This document shows positions 17,947 through 26,393 of a DNA stretch of 46,001 nucleotides, piece after piece. Under the pieces are notes generated by a model, which was not told the origin of the DNA, ran no database searches, and saw nothing but the letters and a program-made list of their open reading frames with translations. The translations under genes and the position numbers were made by a program. Each line of letters opens with the position of its first letter. Position 1 is the first letter of the stretch. The stretch comes from Mycobacterium szulgai (GTDB taxonomy: Bacteria; Actinomycetota; Actinomycetes; Mycobacteriales; Mycobacteriaceae). The stretch is taken from the NCBI RefSeq assembly GCF_002116635.1, contig NZ_LQPW01000131.1:1-46001 (forward strand), given 5' to 3'.

Positions 17947-19482
17947 GTGCTTCAGGAAACGAGATCCCCCAACCGTGTAGGCCAATCGCTCATTCCCGAC
18001 TGGCTTTTCATCTTCGAAATGGCTAACAACCACATGGGCGATGTCGACCACGGCGTGCGCCTGATTGGCGAATTTGCTGCCGTCGCAAAGGATTTCGACT
18101 TCAAGTTCGCCTTCAAGATGCAGTATCGCGCGCTCGACACGTTCATCCATCCCGAGTATCAGGGCCGCGACGACATCAAATACATCAAGCGCTTTGAGGA
18201 AACCCGGTTGAGTCCGGAACAGACCCGCAAGCTGGTCGACGCGATCCGCGACAACGGTTTCATTCCAATCTGCACACCCTTCGACGAGGAGTCGGTCGAC
18301 CGGGTCGTGGCCGACGGCTTCGACATCCTCAAGATCGCGAGCTGCTCGCTCACCGACTGGCCGCTGCTGGAAAAGGCGGTGAGCAGCCCGCTGCCGATGA
18401 TCGTCTCGACGGCGGGATCGACCATCGAGGAGATCGACAACGTCGTCGCCTTCCTCAAACACCGCAATAAGGATTTCGTGCTCATGCACTGCGTGGCCGA
18501 ATATCCGACGAGCAACGACAAACTTCAGCTCAACCAGATCGACTTCCTGCGCCAGCGTTACGACGATATCCGCGTTGGATACTCGACCCACGAATTCCCG
18601 ACCGAGACGTTGCCGGTCGCGGTCGCGATCGGCAAGGGCTGCACCGTATTCGAGAAGCACGTGGGACTCGTCACCGACGAATACGGCATCAACGGCTATT
18701 CGGCCGGTCCGGATCAGGCGCGGGCATGGCTTGAGATGGCGACCGTGGCTCGCTCGATGAACGGCATCTCCGGCGAGCGCTCGAAGGCAACGCCGGACGA
18801 GCGGGACAGCCTATTGTCGCTGCGCCGTGGCGTTTTCGCCCGCCAGGACATCAAGGCCGGCGAGAAGATCAGCACCAGCGACGTCTTCATGGCAATCCCG
18901 ACGCAGGAAGGCCACATCACCGCGAACGACTGGTCGAAGTACAGCCACTTCTACGCGACGACCGACATCAGCAAGAACGAGCCGATCCTGGTCACCAACA
19001 GCCGGCGCGAAGAAGTGCGTGAACAGGTCTTTTCCATTGTGCAGCGGGTGAAGTCGCTGCTCGCCCGCGCCAACGTCGTCATCCCGGGCGAGGCCGATCT
19101 GGAAATCTCGCACCACTACGGCATCGACAAGTTCGATGAATTCGGTATCACGATGATCACCGTGGTGAACCGCGAATACTGCAAGAAGCTGATTGTGGTA
19201 CTTCCCGGCCAAAATCATCCCGAGCAGTACCACAATCACAAGGAAGAGACATTCCACGTTCTCTTCGGTGATCTCGACGTTGAGCTGAACGGCGAGGGGC
19301 GTGTCTGCGGCCCCGGCGACGTCATCACCGTCGAGCGGACCGTGCGCCACGCGTTCACCAGCAAGACAGGTGCGATCTTCGAGGAGATCTCGTCCACCCA
19401 CTACAAGGACGACTCGTTCTACACCGACCCCAAGATCGGTCAGAACAAAGAGCGCAAGACCTTCCTCACGCATTGGATGTGA
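17947..19482 (+). CDS. NeuB/SpsE-like PEP-dependent sugar acid synthase with SAF and C-terminal cupin domains
   Basis: A 511-residue protein. Residues about 20-270 form the NeuB TIM barrel: FEMANNHMGD, FKMQYRALDTF, CTPFDEESVD, LKIASCSLTDWPLL, STAGSTIEEID, HCVAEYPT, GYSTHEF and FEKHVG, the last two holding metal-binding histidines. A SAF (antifreeze-like) segment RRGVFARQDIKAGEKISTSDV follows at about 290-350. The C-terminus (about 425-485) is a cupin with HNHKEETFHV and RHAF metal ligands. NeuB enzymes condense PEP with an aldose to a 2-keto-3-deoxy sugar acid. No CMP-sialate synthetase is nearby, so sialic acid as end product is unlikely. GTG at 17947 has GAGAGG nine bases upstream; frames from 17821 or 17863 would add unsupported residues. 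Stop overlaps the next start (ATGA). CTC is unusually common among Leu codons. Confidence 0.85.
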   Translation: MLQETRSPNRVGQSLIPDWLFIFEMANNHMGDVDHGVRLIGEFAAVAKDFDFKFAFKMQYRALDTFIHPEYQGRDDIKYIKRFEETRLSPEQTRKLVDAIRDNGFIPICTPFDEESVDRVVADGFDILKIASCSLTDWPLLEKAVSSPLPMIVSTAGSTIEEIDNVVAFLKHRNKDFVLMHCVAEYPTSNDKLQLNQIDFLRQRYDDIRVGYSTHEFPTETLPVAVAIGKGCTVFEKHVGLVTDEYGINGYSAGPDQARAWLEMATVARSMNGISGERSKATPDERDSLLSLRRGVFARQDIKAGEKISTSDVFMAIPTQEGHITANDWSKYSHFYATTDISKNEPILVTNSRREEVREQVFSIVQRVKSLLARANVVIPGEADLEISHHYGIDKFDEFGITMITVVNREYCKKLIVVLPGQNHPEQYHNHKEETFHVLFGDLDVELNGEGRVCGPGDVITVERTVRHAFTSKTGAIFEEISSTHYKDDSFYTDPKIGQNKERKTFLTHWM

Positions 19483-21386
19483 TGAGCACAGTCACCGCTG
19501 CGCCCGATGAGGCCAGCCCCGCCATGTCCAAAACCATGCGACTCGCGGATTACGTCTTCGCGCGCCTACGGGAAGAGGGCGTGGACGCAGTATTCCTGGT
19601 CCCCGGCGGCGGGGCGATGTATCTCGTCGATGCGCTCGGGCAGAACCAGGACATCCGCTATGTGCCGACTCACCACGAGCAGGCGGCGTCTATCGCCGCT
19701 GAAGCCTATTCGCGGATCAACGGCCATCTGGGCTGCGCGCTTGTCACTACGGGGCCCGGCGCGACCAACGCGATCACCGGGGTGACCGGCGCCTGGATCG
19801 AGTCGGTGCCGCTGCTCGTTCTTTCCGGACAGGTCAAGCGTGCCGACCTGATGGGTGACAGCGGTGTGCGGCAAAAGGGTCCGCAGGAAGTCGACATCGT
19901 GTCGATGGTGCAGCCGATCACCAAATATGCGGTGACAGTGCTCGATCCGTCCGAGATCCGCTATCACTTCGAGAAGGCGGTGCATCTCGCCACCACTGGC
20001 CGGCGTGGCCCGGTCTGGCTGGACATTCCGCTGGACGTGCAAGCCGCACAGATCGACGCTTCGACGCTCAACGGCTATGTGCCAGAGACGGTTAGCGATC
20101 CAAACCTGGGCGCTGACGCAGCCGCTGTCATTGAACTCCTCAATGCGGCCGAACGGCCGATCATCCTGGCAGGACACGGCATTCGTCTCGCCGAGGCGGC
20201 CGACGATTTCCGTGAGCTTTATGAGGCGCTCGGGATTCCGGTCGCCACCACCTGGAATGCGGCCGATCTCATTCCCTCGGGACACCGGCTTTCTGTTGGA
20301 AAGCCGGGCACGGTCGCGCAGCGGCCGCCCAACTTCGCGATCCAGAACAGCGATCTCATCCTGGCCATCGGGGCCCGGCTGGACAACGTGGTCACGGCAT
20401 ACAATCCGGCGAAATTCGGCCGCCATGCACCCAAGGTCATCGTCGATGTCGATCCCGCCGAACTGGGTAAGTTCCCGGCCGAGATGAACATCGCACGCAC
20501 GGTCTGTGCTGACGCACAGGACTTCATCCGCGCGATGCTCGCACAAAAAGAGGGCATCGCCGCGAAGGACCGCTCGCCTTGGCTGCAGCGCTGCAACGAT
20601 TGGAAAACGCGCTACCCGATCAACGACGGGGCTCCCTTCCCGAAATCGGGAGTGATCAGCCACTATCACCTCACCAAGGTGCTCGCCGACGAGATTCCCG
20701 AGGACACGCTCATCGTCACCGGCAGCTCGGGCCTTGCGGTTGAGATTTTCTACACGGGCTTCGCGAACAAGCCGGGGCAGCGCATCTTTCTCACCTCTGG
20801 CCTCGGCGCTATGGGTTACGGGTTGCCGGCGATGGTCGGAGCGGGCCTGGCTTCGAACGCGAAATCCTATGTCGGCGTTGAAGGCGACGGCAGCCTGATG
20901 ATGAATATCCAAGAGCTGCAAACTATTCGGATGCTCGATCTGCCGCTCAAGCTCTTCCTGTTCGACAACGGCGGCTATGCCTCCATCCGAAACACCCAGC
21001 GCAACTATTTCGACGGCCGCTACGTCGGAACCGGGCCGGAGGGCCGGCTCGGCCTGCCGGACTTCGTTTCGCTCGCCCAGGCGAACGGCATAGCGGCGAT
21101 GCGCATCGAGGATGCGGCCGATCTTGTTACCGGTGTGCGCGAGGCGCTATCGCGGCGCGGACCGCTCATCGTCGATGTCCGGGTGCAGAACAATGAGGCG
21201 CTGTGGCCGAAATCCGCGGCGCTGCCACAACCCGATGGGTCGATTCGCTCGATGCCGCTGGAAGACATGTCGCCGCTGCTGCCGCGGGCGGAGTTTGGCG
21301 CCAACATGATTGTGCCGCTGGACCCCGCCTCGGAGAACTTGCCTGAGCGACTCATCGAGCAGTCCAAAAATGCCGCAAAGCCCTAG
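19482..21386 (+). CDS. ThDP-dependent acetolactate-synthase-like enzyme, probable sugar C-C ligase
   Basis: A 634-residue member of the IlvB superfamily. The N-terminal PYR domain has PGGGAMYLVDAL and the activating Glu in THHEQAAS; a central domain follows (ILAGHGIRLAEAAD, IGARLDN); the C-terminal PP domain has EGDGSLMMNIQEL...DNGGY, the GDG-N thiamin diphosphate motif. True acetolactate synthase for branched amino acids would have a regulatory subunit and ilvC nearby; here it lies among nucleotide-sugar genes. The best analogy is YerE, which adds a two-carbon unit to C4 of CDP-4-keto-3,6-dideoxyglucose in yersiniose synthesis. ATG at 19482 overlaps the NeuB-like stop; ATG 19524 is an alternative. 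The end overlaps the HAD gene by 17 bases. CTC is about as frequent as CTG for Leu, unlike mutAB, suggesting acquisition from outside. Confidence 0.85.
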   Translation: MSTVTAAPDEASPAMSKTMRLADYVFARLREEGVDAVFLVPGGGAMYLVDALGQNQDIRYVPTHHEQAASIAAEAYSRINGHLGCALVTTGPGATNAITGVTGAWIESVPLLVLSGQVKRADLMGDSGVRQKGPQEVDIVSMVQPITKYAVTVLDPSEIRYHFEKAVHLATTGRRGPVWLDIPLDVQAAQIDASTLNGYVPETVSDPNLGADAAAVIELLNAAERPIILAGHGIRLAEAADDFRELYEALGIPVATTWNAADLIPSGHRLSVGKPGTVAQRPPNFAIQNSDLILAIGARLDNVVTAYNPAKFGRHAPKVIVDVDPAELGKFPAEMNIARTVCADAQDFIRAMLAQKEGIAAKDRSPWLQRCNDWKTRYPINDGAPFPKSGVISHYHLTKVLADEIPEDTLIVTGSSGLAVEIFYTGFANKPGQRIFLTSGLGAMGYGLPAMVGAGLASNAKSYVGVEGDGSLMMNIQELQTIRMLDLPLKLFLFDNGGYASIRNTQRNYFDGRYVGTGPEGRLGLPDFVSLAQANGIAAMRIEDAADLVTGVREALSRRGPLIVDVRVQNNEALWPKSAALPQPDGSIRSMPLEDMSPLLPRAEFGANMIVPLDPASENLPERLIEQSKNAAKP

Positions 21387-22074
21387 CCGGCCCGGCGCGA
21401 TCCTTTTCGATCTGGACGGCACCGTCGTAGACAGCGCTCCGGCGATGACGCGCGCCCTCAATGAAATGACGCGGCGCCGCGGCGCTCCGGCCGTCGACGT
21501 TGCATCGGTACGCAACTGGGTCAGCCTCGGCGGGGAGGCGATGCTGCGCGGCGCGCTTGGCGACACGGCCGATCCCCTTGGCGATCTCGACGAGTTTCGC
21601 GACATCCTGCGTGGCCAGACCGCCGATCCCGCCGATCTCTATCCCGGCGTGCCGGAAATGCTTGCAGCCCTCAAAAACACGGGCTACCGCATTGGCGTCT
21701 GCACCAACAAGCGCGAGGACATCGCCGTTCCCTACGTCGCGGGCCTCGGTATCGCGTCCTATCTCGACGTCGTCGTCGGCGGGGCACCCGGCCGCCGGCT
21801 CAAGCCCGACCCGGAGCTCTGCCACTTGACGCTGCAGCGGCTGGACGTATCGGCGCACGACGCGATCTTCGTCGGAGACAGCGAAATTGATGCTGAAACC
21901 GCGCTCGCGGTGGGGCTGCCGTTCGTCCTGGTGACCTTCGGCTATCCCCATGGCGACCTCGGCGCGATCGCGGCAGACGCGCGGCTGGACGATTTCGAAG
22001 GACTGTGCGAACTGGTCGCTGCGATGTTCGCGGATCGGATCTCGGCAAGACTGTCCAGTTCCCGGGAAATCTAG
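21370..22074 (+). CDS. HAD-superfamily phosphatase (phosphoglycolate phosphatase-like)
   Basis: A 234-residue HAD hydrolase. Motif I is FDLDGTVVDS (Asp14 nucleophile, Asp16 acid/base), motif II the TNK of CTNKRED, motif III the Lys in RRLKPDPEL, motif IV GDSEIDAETA. The cap is of the small alpha-helical type typical of Gph. It probably removes a phosphate from a sugar acid made by the NeuB-like enzyme, as sialate-9-phosphatase and Kdo-8-phosphatase do in their pathways. ATG at 21370 lies inside the end of the ThDP gene; the longer frame from 21310 is merely overlap. Codon use resembles the two preceding genes. Confidence 0.88.
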   Translation: MPQSPSRPGAILFDLDGTVVDSAPAMTRALNEMTRRRGAPAVDVASVRNWVSLGGEAMLRGALGDTADPLGDLDEFRDILRGQTADPADLYPGVPEMLAALKNTGYRIGVCTNKREDIAVPYVAGLGIASYLDVVVGGAPGRRLKPDPELCHLTLQRLDVSAHDAIFVGDSEIDAETALAVGLPFVLVTFGYPHGDLGAIAADARLDDFEGLCELVAAMFADRISARLSSSREI

Positions 22075-22090
22075 GGGGGTTTGGAACGAG

Positions 22091-23014
22091 ATGTCTCAGC
22101 TCTGCCCGATCTGTGGCGGTGAGGGTACCGTCCAGGCGCATGGCCGAATCGCGCCGTTCATCCTTCAGTTGCAGGGCGACCCGGACGACGTTCCGCGCGA
22201 TACCACCCTATGCCGTTGTGCCGCCTGCGATTTGGTCTATTTCTCACATCGCTTCAATGACGACACCCTGGCCGCAATGTATTCGGGGTACCGAAATGAG
22301 CGCTACCTTTCGATCCGACGACGCTGGGAGCCTTGGTATTCGCGCAATGTGAACTCCATGATGGAGCCAGGATCGGAGGTGGTGGCCGAGCGCGTCGGGT
22401 TCGTCGTCGACATCATCGAGCCTCATGTCCGCCTCGACACCGTGCGGAACATGGTCGACTACGGGGGCGACGAAGGTCAGTTCTTTCCGCCGGGCTACGC
22501 AGGCCCCAAGTACGTAATTGAGGTATCGGGGAAAAACCTGGTCGACGGAGTGCAGGCGGCCGCGTCACTGGACGAGTTGCCCGAAAAGCCGCACCTGGTG
22601 ATCTCATCTGGCGTTCTTGAGCACCTCGTCGACCCGGTTGAGCTGGTCAAAGACATCCGGGCCGCGCTTCCCGAGGATGGGTGGTTCTATGCCGAGGTGC
22701 CGCTGGACCGCCCCAAGGTGCGGCGCTGGCACGCTGGGGCGCGTTATCGCCGTTTCCTGGACTCGGTTTCGGCAACCCGGGCCGGCTGGATCGCCGCGGA
22801 TTTCGCGGCGGGCATGGCACGCAATTTCGGCCGTACGGTGCCGCGCCTGGGCGCGGTCAAGCAGAGCGAGCACATCAACTACTTCTCGGCACAATCCCTG
22901 CAGGAGTTGTTGACCCGCGGAGGATTCCGGGTCATCACCACCCGCGCCGACCCAACCGCGAGTTTCGAGGGTCTGCGTCTGGGCCGGCTGGGAGCCCTCG
23001 CGGTTCCGGCGTAG
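22091..23014 (+). CDS. Class I SAM-dependent methyltransferase with N-terminal zinc-ribbon
   Basis: About 307 residues. The N-terminus has CPICGG and later CRCAACDLVYF, two Cys pairs that probably hold zinc, as in sugar methyltransferases of the Methyltransf_13 type. The SAM-binding region is NMVDYGGDEGQF, a variant of the glycine loop, and the post-motif SSGVLEHLVDPVELVKDI is typical of class I enzymes. It may methylate an oxygen or carbon of the branched sugar or another LOS sugar. ATG at 22091 follows the HAD stop by 16 bases. It ends the plus operon, 12 bases from a convergent gene. Confidence 0.78.
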   Translation: MSQLCPICGGEGTVQAHGRIAPFILQLQGDPDDVPRDTTLCRCAACDLVYFSHRFNDDTLAAMYSGYRNERYLSIRRRWEPWYSRNVNSMMEPGSEVVAERVGFVVDIIEPHVRLDTVRNMVDYGGDEGQFFPPGYAGPKYVIEVSGKNLVDGVQAAASLDELPEKPHLVISSGVLEHLVDPVELVKDIRAALPEDGWFYAEVPLDRPKVRRWHAGARYRRFLDSVSATRAGWIAADFAAGMARNFGRTVPRLGAVKQSEHINYFSAQSLQELLTRGGFRVITTRADPTASFEGLRLGRLGALAVPA

Positions 23015-23026
23015 CCGAGCCGACTC

Positions 23027-23956
23027 TTAACGAGCGAGCACACCTCGAGCGGTGATCTCGATCTGCCGATCCAGCGGTACGCTCGCCAAACCCCATCGCT
23101 GGCAGCGTGTTTCCCAATCCTGGCCGTCGGAGTGATAGCGATCGGCGTCTCGGGGATCGACTTCGCCGCGGGTGATCACGGCGTCCGGGCGCACTACCGC
23201 GGCGACCCGCGCGGCGAGCTCGTCCATTTCCACCAGCTCGCCGCCGCTGTCAATGGTGGCCGGCCCCACGCCGCCTTCGGCGAGGCCGAGCGCGAGCAGT
23301 TCCTCGGCCAGCACGTAGCGGCGAAATACCGGGCGGCGCGCTGTGATTCGAATCGCGCCCGCGTCAGCGTCTTGGATCATGGACCCCAGTGCGTAGCCCC
23401 GCGGTTTCTGCACGTGCGCCCCGGAAATGCTCCAGGCCCGCAACACGACGGGCACCGCACCGCTCTTGGCGGCCGCCTCCTGCAGGCAGTACTCGGCTTC
23501 CCGTTTGAGGTAGCCGTACGGGTTGTCCTCGATCGGGGCGTCGAAGGCGTCCTGCGGGTGGACGGCCGCTCCGCTGGAGACCGTGAGCGAAAGACGCACT
23601 CCGGGTAGCTTCGTGGCGTAGACGAGGCGGTCGGTCTGGGCGCGGTTGGTTGCGACGTACTCGTCGAGCGGCAGGTCGGACACCCGGTCGCGGGTGAGGA
23701 ATGCGCAGTCCAGCACGACGGTCGGGGCGAACTCCGCCACTTCCCGGTCATCCCACGCCCGCAGCTCGACTTCGCGATCGCCGACCTTGATAATCCGAGG
23801 CCGGCTGGCCAGGGCCAGCGTGGGCAGACCGAGCGGCGCGATCAGATCAAGGGCGGTCCGTCCGAGCCAGCCCGACGCGCCGGTGACCAGCACCCGGTCC
23901 TCCCCGAGCGATTGTGCGGCCAGTGCCCGGGCGCCGTCGCTCACCAATCCGGTCAT
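23027..23956 (-). CDS. NAD-dependent epimerase/reductase of the extended SDR family
   Basis: A 309-residue SDR with the cofactor loop VTGASGWLGRTALD, SSGAAVHP (catalytic Ser) and YGYLKRE (Tyr-x3-Lys). The C-terminal substrate part is not typical of a known epimerase. In yersiniose synthesis the keto group left by the ThDP enzyme is reduced by YerF; this gene is a candidate for the equivalent step, but it could also be a 4-reductase for another nucleotide sugar. Its ATG overlaps the stop of the upstream GT2 gene by 4 bases (ATGA), and it is the last gene of the gmdA operon. Confidence 0.8.
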   Translation of the reverse strand: MTGLVSDGARALAAQSLGEDRVLVTGASGWLGRTALDLIAPLGLPTLALASRPRIIKVGDREVELRAWDDREVAEFAPTVVLDCAFLTRDRVSDLPLDEYVATNRAQTDRLVYATKLPGVRLSLTVSSGAAVHPQDAFDAPIEDNPYGYLKREAEYCLQEAAAKSGAVPVVLRAWSISGAHVQKPRGYALGSMIQDADAGAIRITARRPVFRRYVLAEELLALGLAEGGVGPATIDSGGELVEMDELAARVAAVVRPDAVITRGEVDPRDADRYHSDGQDWETRCQRWGLASVPLDRQIEITARGVLAR

Positions 23957-24678
23957 GTGGCTTTTCGCCTCCCAGGCAGATTCCGGCGCATCATCTCGCG
24001 CACCGAGGCCCCGACGAACCTGGGCAACCGCTTCTTGAATTCCTCGTCCTCTTTCATGCTGAGGCCGCTGACGTCGTTGTAGTTGGCCACCACGATGTCC
24101 ATGTAACGAGTAACCAGCGCCGGATTGGAGAAGCAGCGGATGTTGAAGTCCCAGTCGGCCCATAGCCGGTAGCGCAGGTTGTAGGGGCCGATGGTCTCAA
24201 AAAGCGTGCGGCGGTAGAAGATCGCTTGGTGGCAGATGTTCTGCTCGAACAGCAGCCGATCGACATCGAATACGCCGGCGTAGCGCGATGACTTCGAGCG
24301 CATGATCACATCGCCGTAGACCAGATCACTGGGGGAGTGCTCGCCGATGAAGCCGGCTACCCGGGCCAGTGTTTCCGGTTCGTACAGGGTGTCGTCGGCC
24401 CCAAGGAACAGCGCCCAGGTCCCGTTCGCCATGCCGACGCCGTTGTTCATGGCGTCGTAGGGGCCGTCGTCGGGGCCGCTGTGCAGGATCAGCCGCCCGT
24501 CCAGGCTGGACTCGTAGCTCTTGGCCAGCTCGACACTGCCGTCGGTCGAGCCCCCGTCGACCACGACCAGTTCGTAGTCCGTATAGGTCTGGCCGGCGAT
24601 GCTGTCCAGGCAGGCGCGCATGGTCCCGGCCACGTTGAAGGTTGGGACGATGATCGAAAACAGTGGCACTGCAACCAT
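23953..24678 (-). CDS. WcaA-like family 2 glycosyltransferase
   Basis: A 241-residue soluble GT-A enzyme: FSIIVPTFNVAGTMRACLDSI, VVVDGGSTDGSVEL, and LFLGADDTLYE (DxD), with HQAIFYRRTLFETIG and WADWDFNIRC downstream, typical of colanic-acid-type transferases. It will add one sugar to the LOS chain in the cytosol; donor unknown. It follows the FkbM gene by 6 bases. Confidence 0.85.
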   Translation of the reverse strand: MVAVPLFSIIVPTFNVAGTMRACLDSIAGQTYTDYELVVVDGGSTDGSVELAKSYESSLDGRLILHSGPDDGPYDAMNNGVGMANGTWALFLGADDTLYEPETLARVAGFIGEHSPSDLVYGDVIMRSKSSRYAGVFDVDRLLFEQNICHQAIFYRRTLFETIGPYNLRYRLWADWDFNIRCFSNPALVTRYMDIVVANYNDVSGLSMKEDEEFKKRLPRFVGASVREMMRRNLPGRRKAT

Positions 24679-24684
24679 TGTCGA

Positions 24685-25416
24685 TTAATCGTCCTCACGA
24701 AAGAAGGTGCCGTCGGCCTGCAGCATCCGACCGTTGCGCAGATCGGTGAAGCAGGGCTGCAGGCCTGTCAGCGTAAAGCCCAGCGAGTATGCGATGTCCA
24801 GCGCCTCACGAATCAGCATGCCGCCTTCGTACAAGGGCAGAAACGACAGCTCCAACTGCAAACCAACGCAGGGGTCCCGCACCGTGGCCGCCGCACCGGC
24901 GAGCACCTGCTTTTCAAATCCCTGCACATCGATCTTCAAGAAAGCCACGTCGGCCGGCCGCAGTATCTCTGCGGCTACCGAATCGAGCCGGCGTATCGGT
25001 ACCTCCTCGGTGCCCACGTAATTCGCCGGCGGAAAGGCATCCTGATGGCTTTTCAGCATAGGTAGCACCGAACTGCTCTCCCCGGCGTTGCCGGCGACAT
25101 TGATCGAGACGGTGCCGTCGGTGTCTCCGAGTGCATTGCGCCGGCACTCCCAGCGCGGATCGGCCGCGGCTCTGCGCTCCAGCTGGGAAAACGGCCCCGA
25201 CAGTGGCTCGAAAGAGACGATCCGGCCCTCGAAGCCGGCCGCGCGCAGGCCCGCGGCGTACTGGCCTGAGTTGGCGCCCACATCGAGGATCACATCGACC
25301 CGGTGGGATCTGAGTTGGTTCATGAAGTTGCGCGTCGCATCCCGCTCGGGGCGATAGAGCGACACCTCAAAACCGGTCCGATGCACCATTTCCCGGGCGC
25401 GGTGTACGAACTTCAT
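24685..25416 (-). CDS. FkbM family SAM-dependent methyltransferase (Rv1513-like)
   Basis: A 243-residue protein close to remembered Rv1513. VILDVGANSGQYAAGLR is the SAM loop, IVSFEPLSGPFSQL the second motif, and FLKIDVQGFEKQVLAGA the FkbM signature. FkbM enzymes O-methylate sugars or polyketides; LOS and other mycobacterial glycans carry several O-methyl groups. ATG at 25416 gives the family length. GTG at 25428, which overlaps the epiA stop as GTGA, would add four residues and is an equally possible start. Confidence 0.86.
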   Translation of the reverse strand: MKFVHRAREMVHRTGFEVSLYRPERDATRNFMNQLRSHRVDVILDVGANSGQYAAGLRAAGFEGRIVSFEPLSGPFSQLERRAAADPRWECRRNALGDTDGTVSINVAGNAGESSSVLPMLKSHQDAFPPANYVGTEEVPIRRLDSVAAEILRPADVAFLKIDVQGFEKQVLAGAAATVRDPCVGLQLELSFLPLYEGGMLIREALDIAYSLGFTLTGLQPCFTDLRNGRMLQADGTFFREDD

Positions 25417-25424
25417 GCGCCGGG

Positions 25425-26393
25425 TCACTGACGTACCGCGGCGGCGTTTTCCCGATACCACGCCACGGTCGACTCGATGCCGTCGCGCAGCGAGATCGTC
25501 GGTCGCCAGCCGGCCTCCCGTAGCAGCGAGACGTCCAGCAGTTTGCGTGGCGTCCCGTCCGGTTTGGTTGCATCCCAATGGGTTTCGCCGGTGTATCCCA
25601 CCGCGGCGGCGACCATCCCCGCGATTTCACGGATGGTGTGGTCGATGCCGGTACCCACATTGACCTGGGTATCGCCGTCGAAATGTTCCAGCAGGTAAAG
25701 ACACGCACCTGCCAGATCGTCGACATGCAGCAACTCACGCTGGGGCGTTCCGGTGCCCCAGTTGGTCACCTGCCGCGCGTCCGTCGCTTTTGCCTCCTCA
25801 TACCTGCGGATGAGGGCAGGCAGCAGATGTGAGCCGCTGGGGGAGAAGTTGTCGCCCGGCCCGTAAAGATTCGTGGGCATGGCCGATATCCACGGCAGGC
25901 CGTATTGCCGCCGGACCGCCTGCACTTGAAGAATGCCGGCGATCTTGGCGATCGCGTACGCGTCGTTGGTCGGCTCCAGGGGGCCGGTGAGCAGTGCGCT
26001 TTCCTTGATGGGCTGGGGGCTGAGCTTGGGATATATGCATGACGAGCCGAGAAACAGCAGCCGCGGAACCCGCGCTGCCAGCGCCGCGTCCAGCAGGTTG
26101 ACCTGGATCTGCAGGTTTTCGGACAGGAAATCGGCCGGATAGGTGCTGTTGGCCAGGATGCCGCCGACTCGGGCCGCCGCGTCGATGACGACCTGCGGTT
26201 TTGCCTGGAGAACGAAGTCGAACGTCGCAGCCCGATCCGTCAGGTCGAGCTCGTCGCGCGTGCGTACCAGCAGATTGCTGAATCCCTCGCCGGAAAACTT
26301 GCGGACCAGTGCAGATCCGACCAGCCCGCGGTGACCGGCGATATACACCGGCGCCGAGCGGTCCAGGGCGCCGACCGAATTGGGTGCGCTCAT
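25425..26393 (-). CDS. epiA: GDP-L-fucose synthase (GDP-4-keto-6-deoxymannose 3,5-epimerase/4-reductase)
   Basis: A 322-residue SDR matching Rv1512. YIAGHRGLVGSALVRKF holds the NADP loop, FLGSSCIYPK the catalytic Ser and a conserved Cys, and YAIAKIAG the Tyr-x3-Lys. It converts GDP-4-keto-6-deoxymannose, product of GmdA, to GDP-L-fucose. The ATG overlaps the gmdA stop by 4 bases. Points to fucose or a fucose-derived sugar in the LOS. Confidence 0.93.
   Translation of the reverse strand: MSAPNSVGALDRSAPVYIAGHRGLVGSALVRKFSGEGFSNLLVRTRDELDLTDRAATFDFVLQAKPQVVIDAAARVGGILANSTYPADFLSENLQIQVNLLDAALAARVPRLLFLGSSCIYPKLSPQPIKESALLTGPLEPTNDAYAIAKIAGILQVQAVRRQYGLPWISAMPTNLYGPGDNFSPSGSHLLPALIRRYEEAKATDARQVTNWGTGTPQRELLHVDDLAGACLYLLEHFDGDTQVNVGTGIDHTIREIAGMVAAAVGYTGETHWDATKPDGTPRKLLDVSLLREAGWRPTISLRDGIESTVAWYRENAAAVRQ

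Noticed and set aside
17947..19482. Sialic acid synthesis
   Set aside because: Only a NeuB-like synthase is present. No CMP-sialate synthetase or UDP-GlcNAc epimerase; RfbF is a glucose-1-phosphate cytidylyltransferase, not NeuA.
19566..20921. 451-codon open frame on the minus strand
   Set aside because: Antisense to the ThDP enzyme, which has intact cofactor motifs.
19482..21386. Acetolactate synthase for valine/isoleucine synthesis
   Set aside because: No regulatory subunit or ilvC, and translational coupling to sugar genes argues for a sugar C-C ligase.
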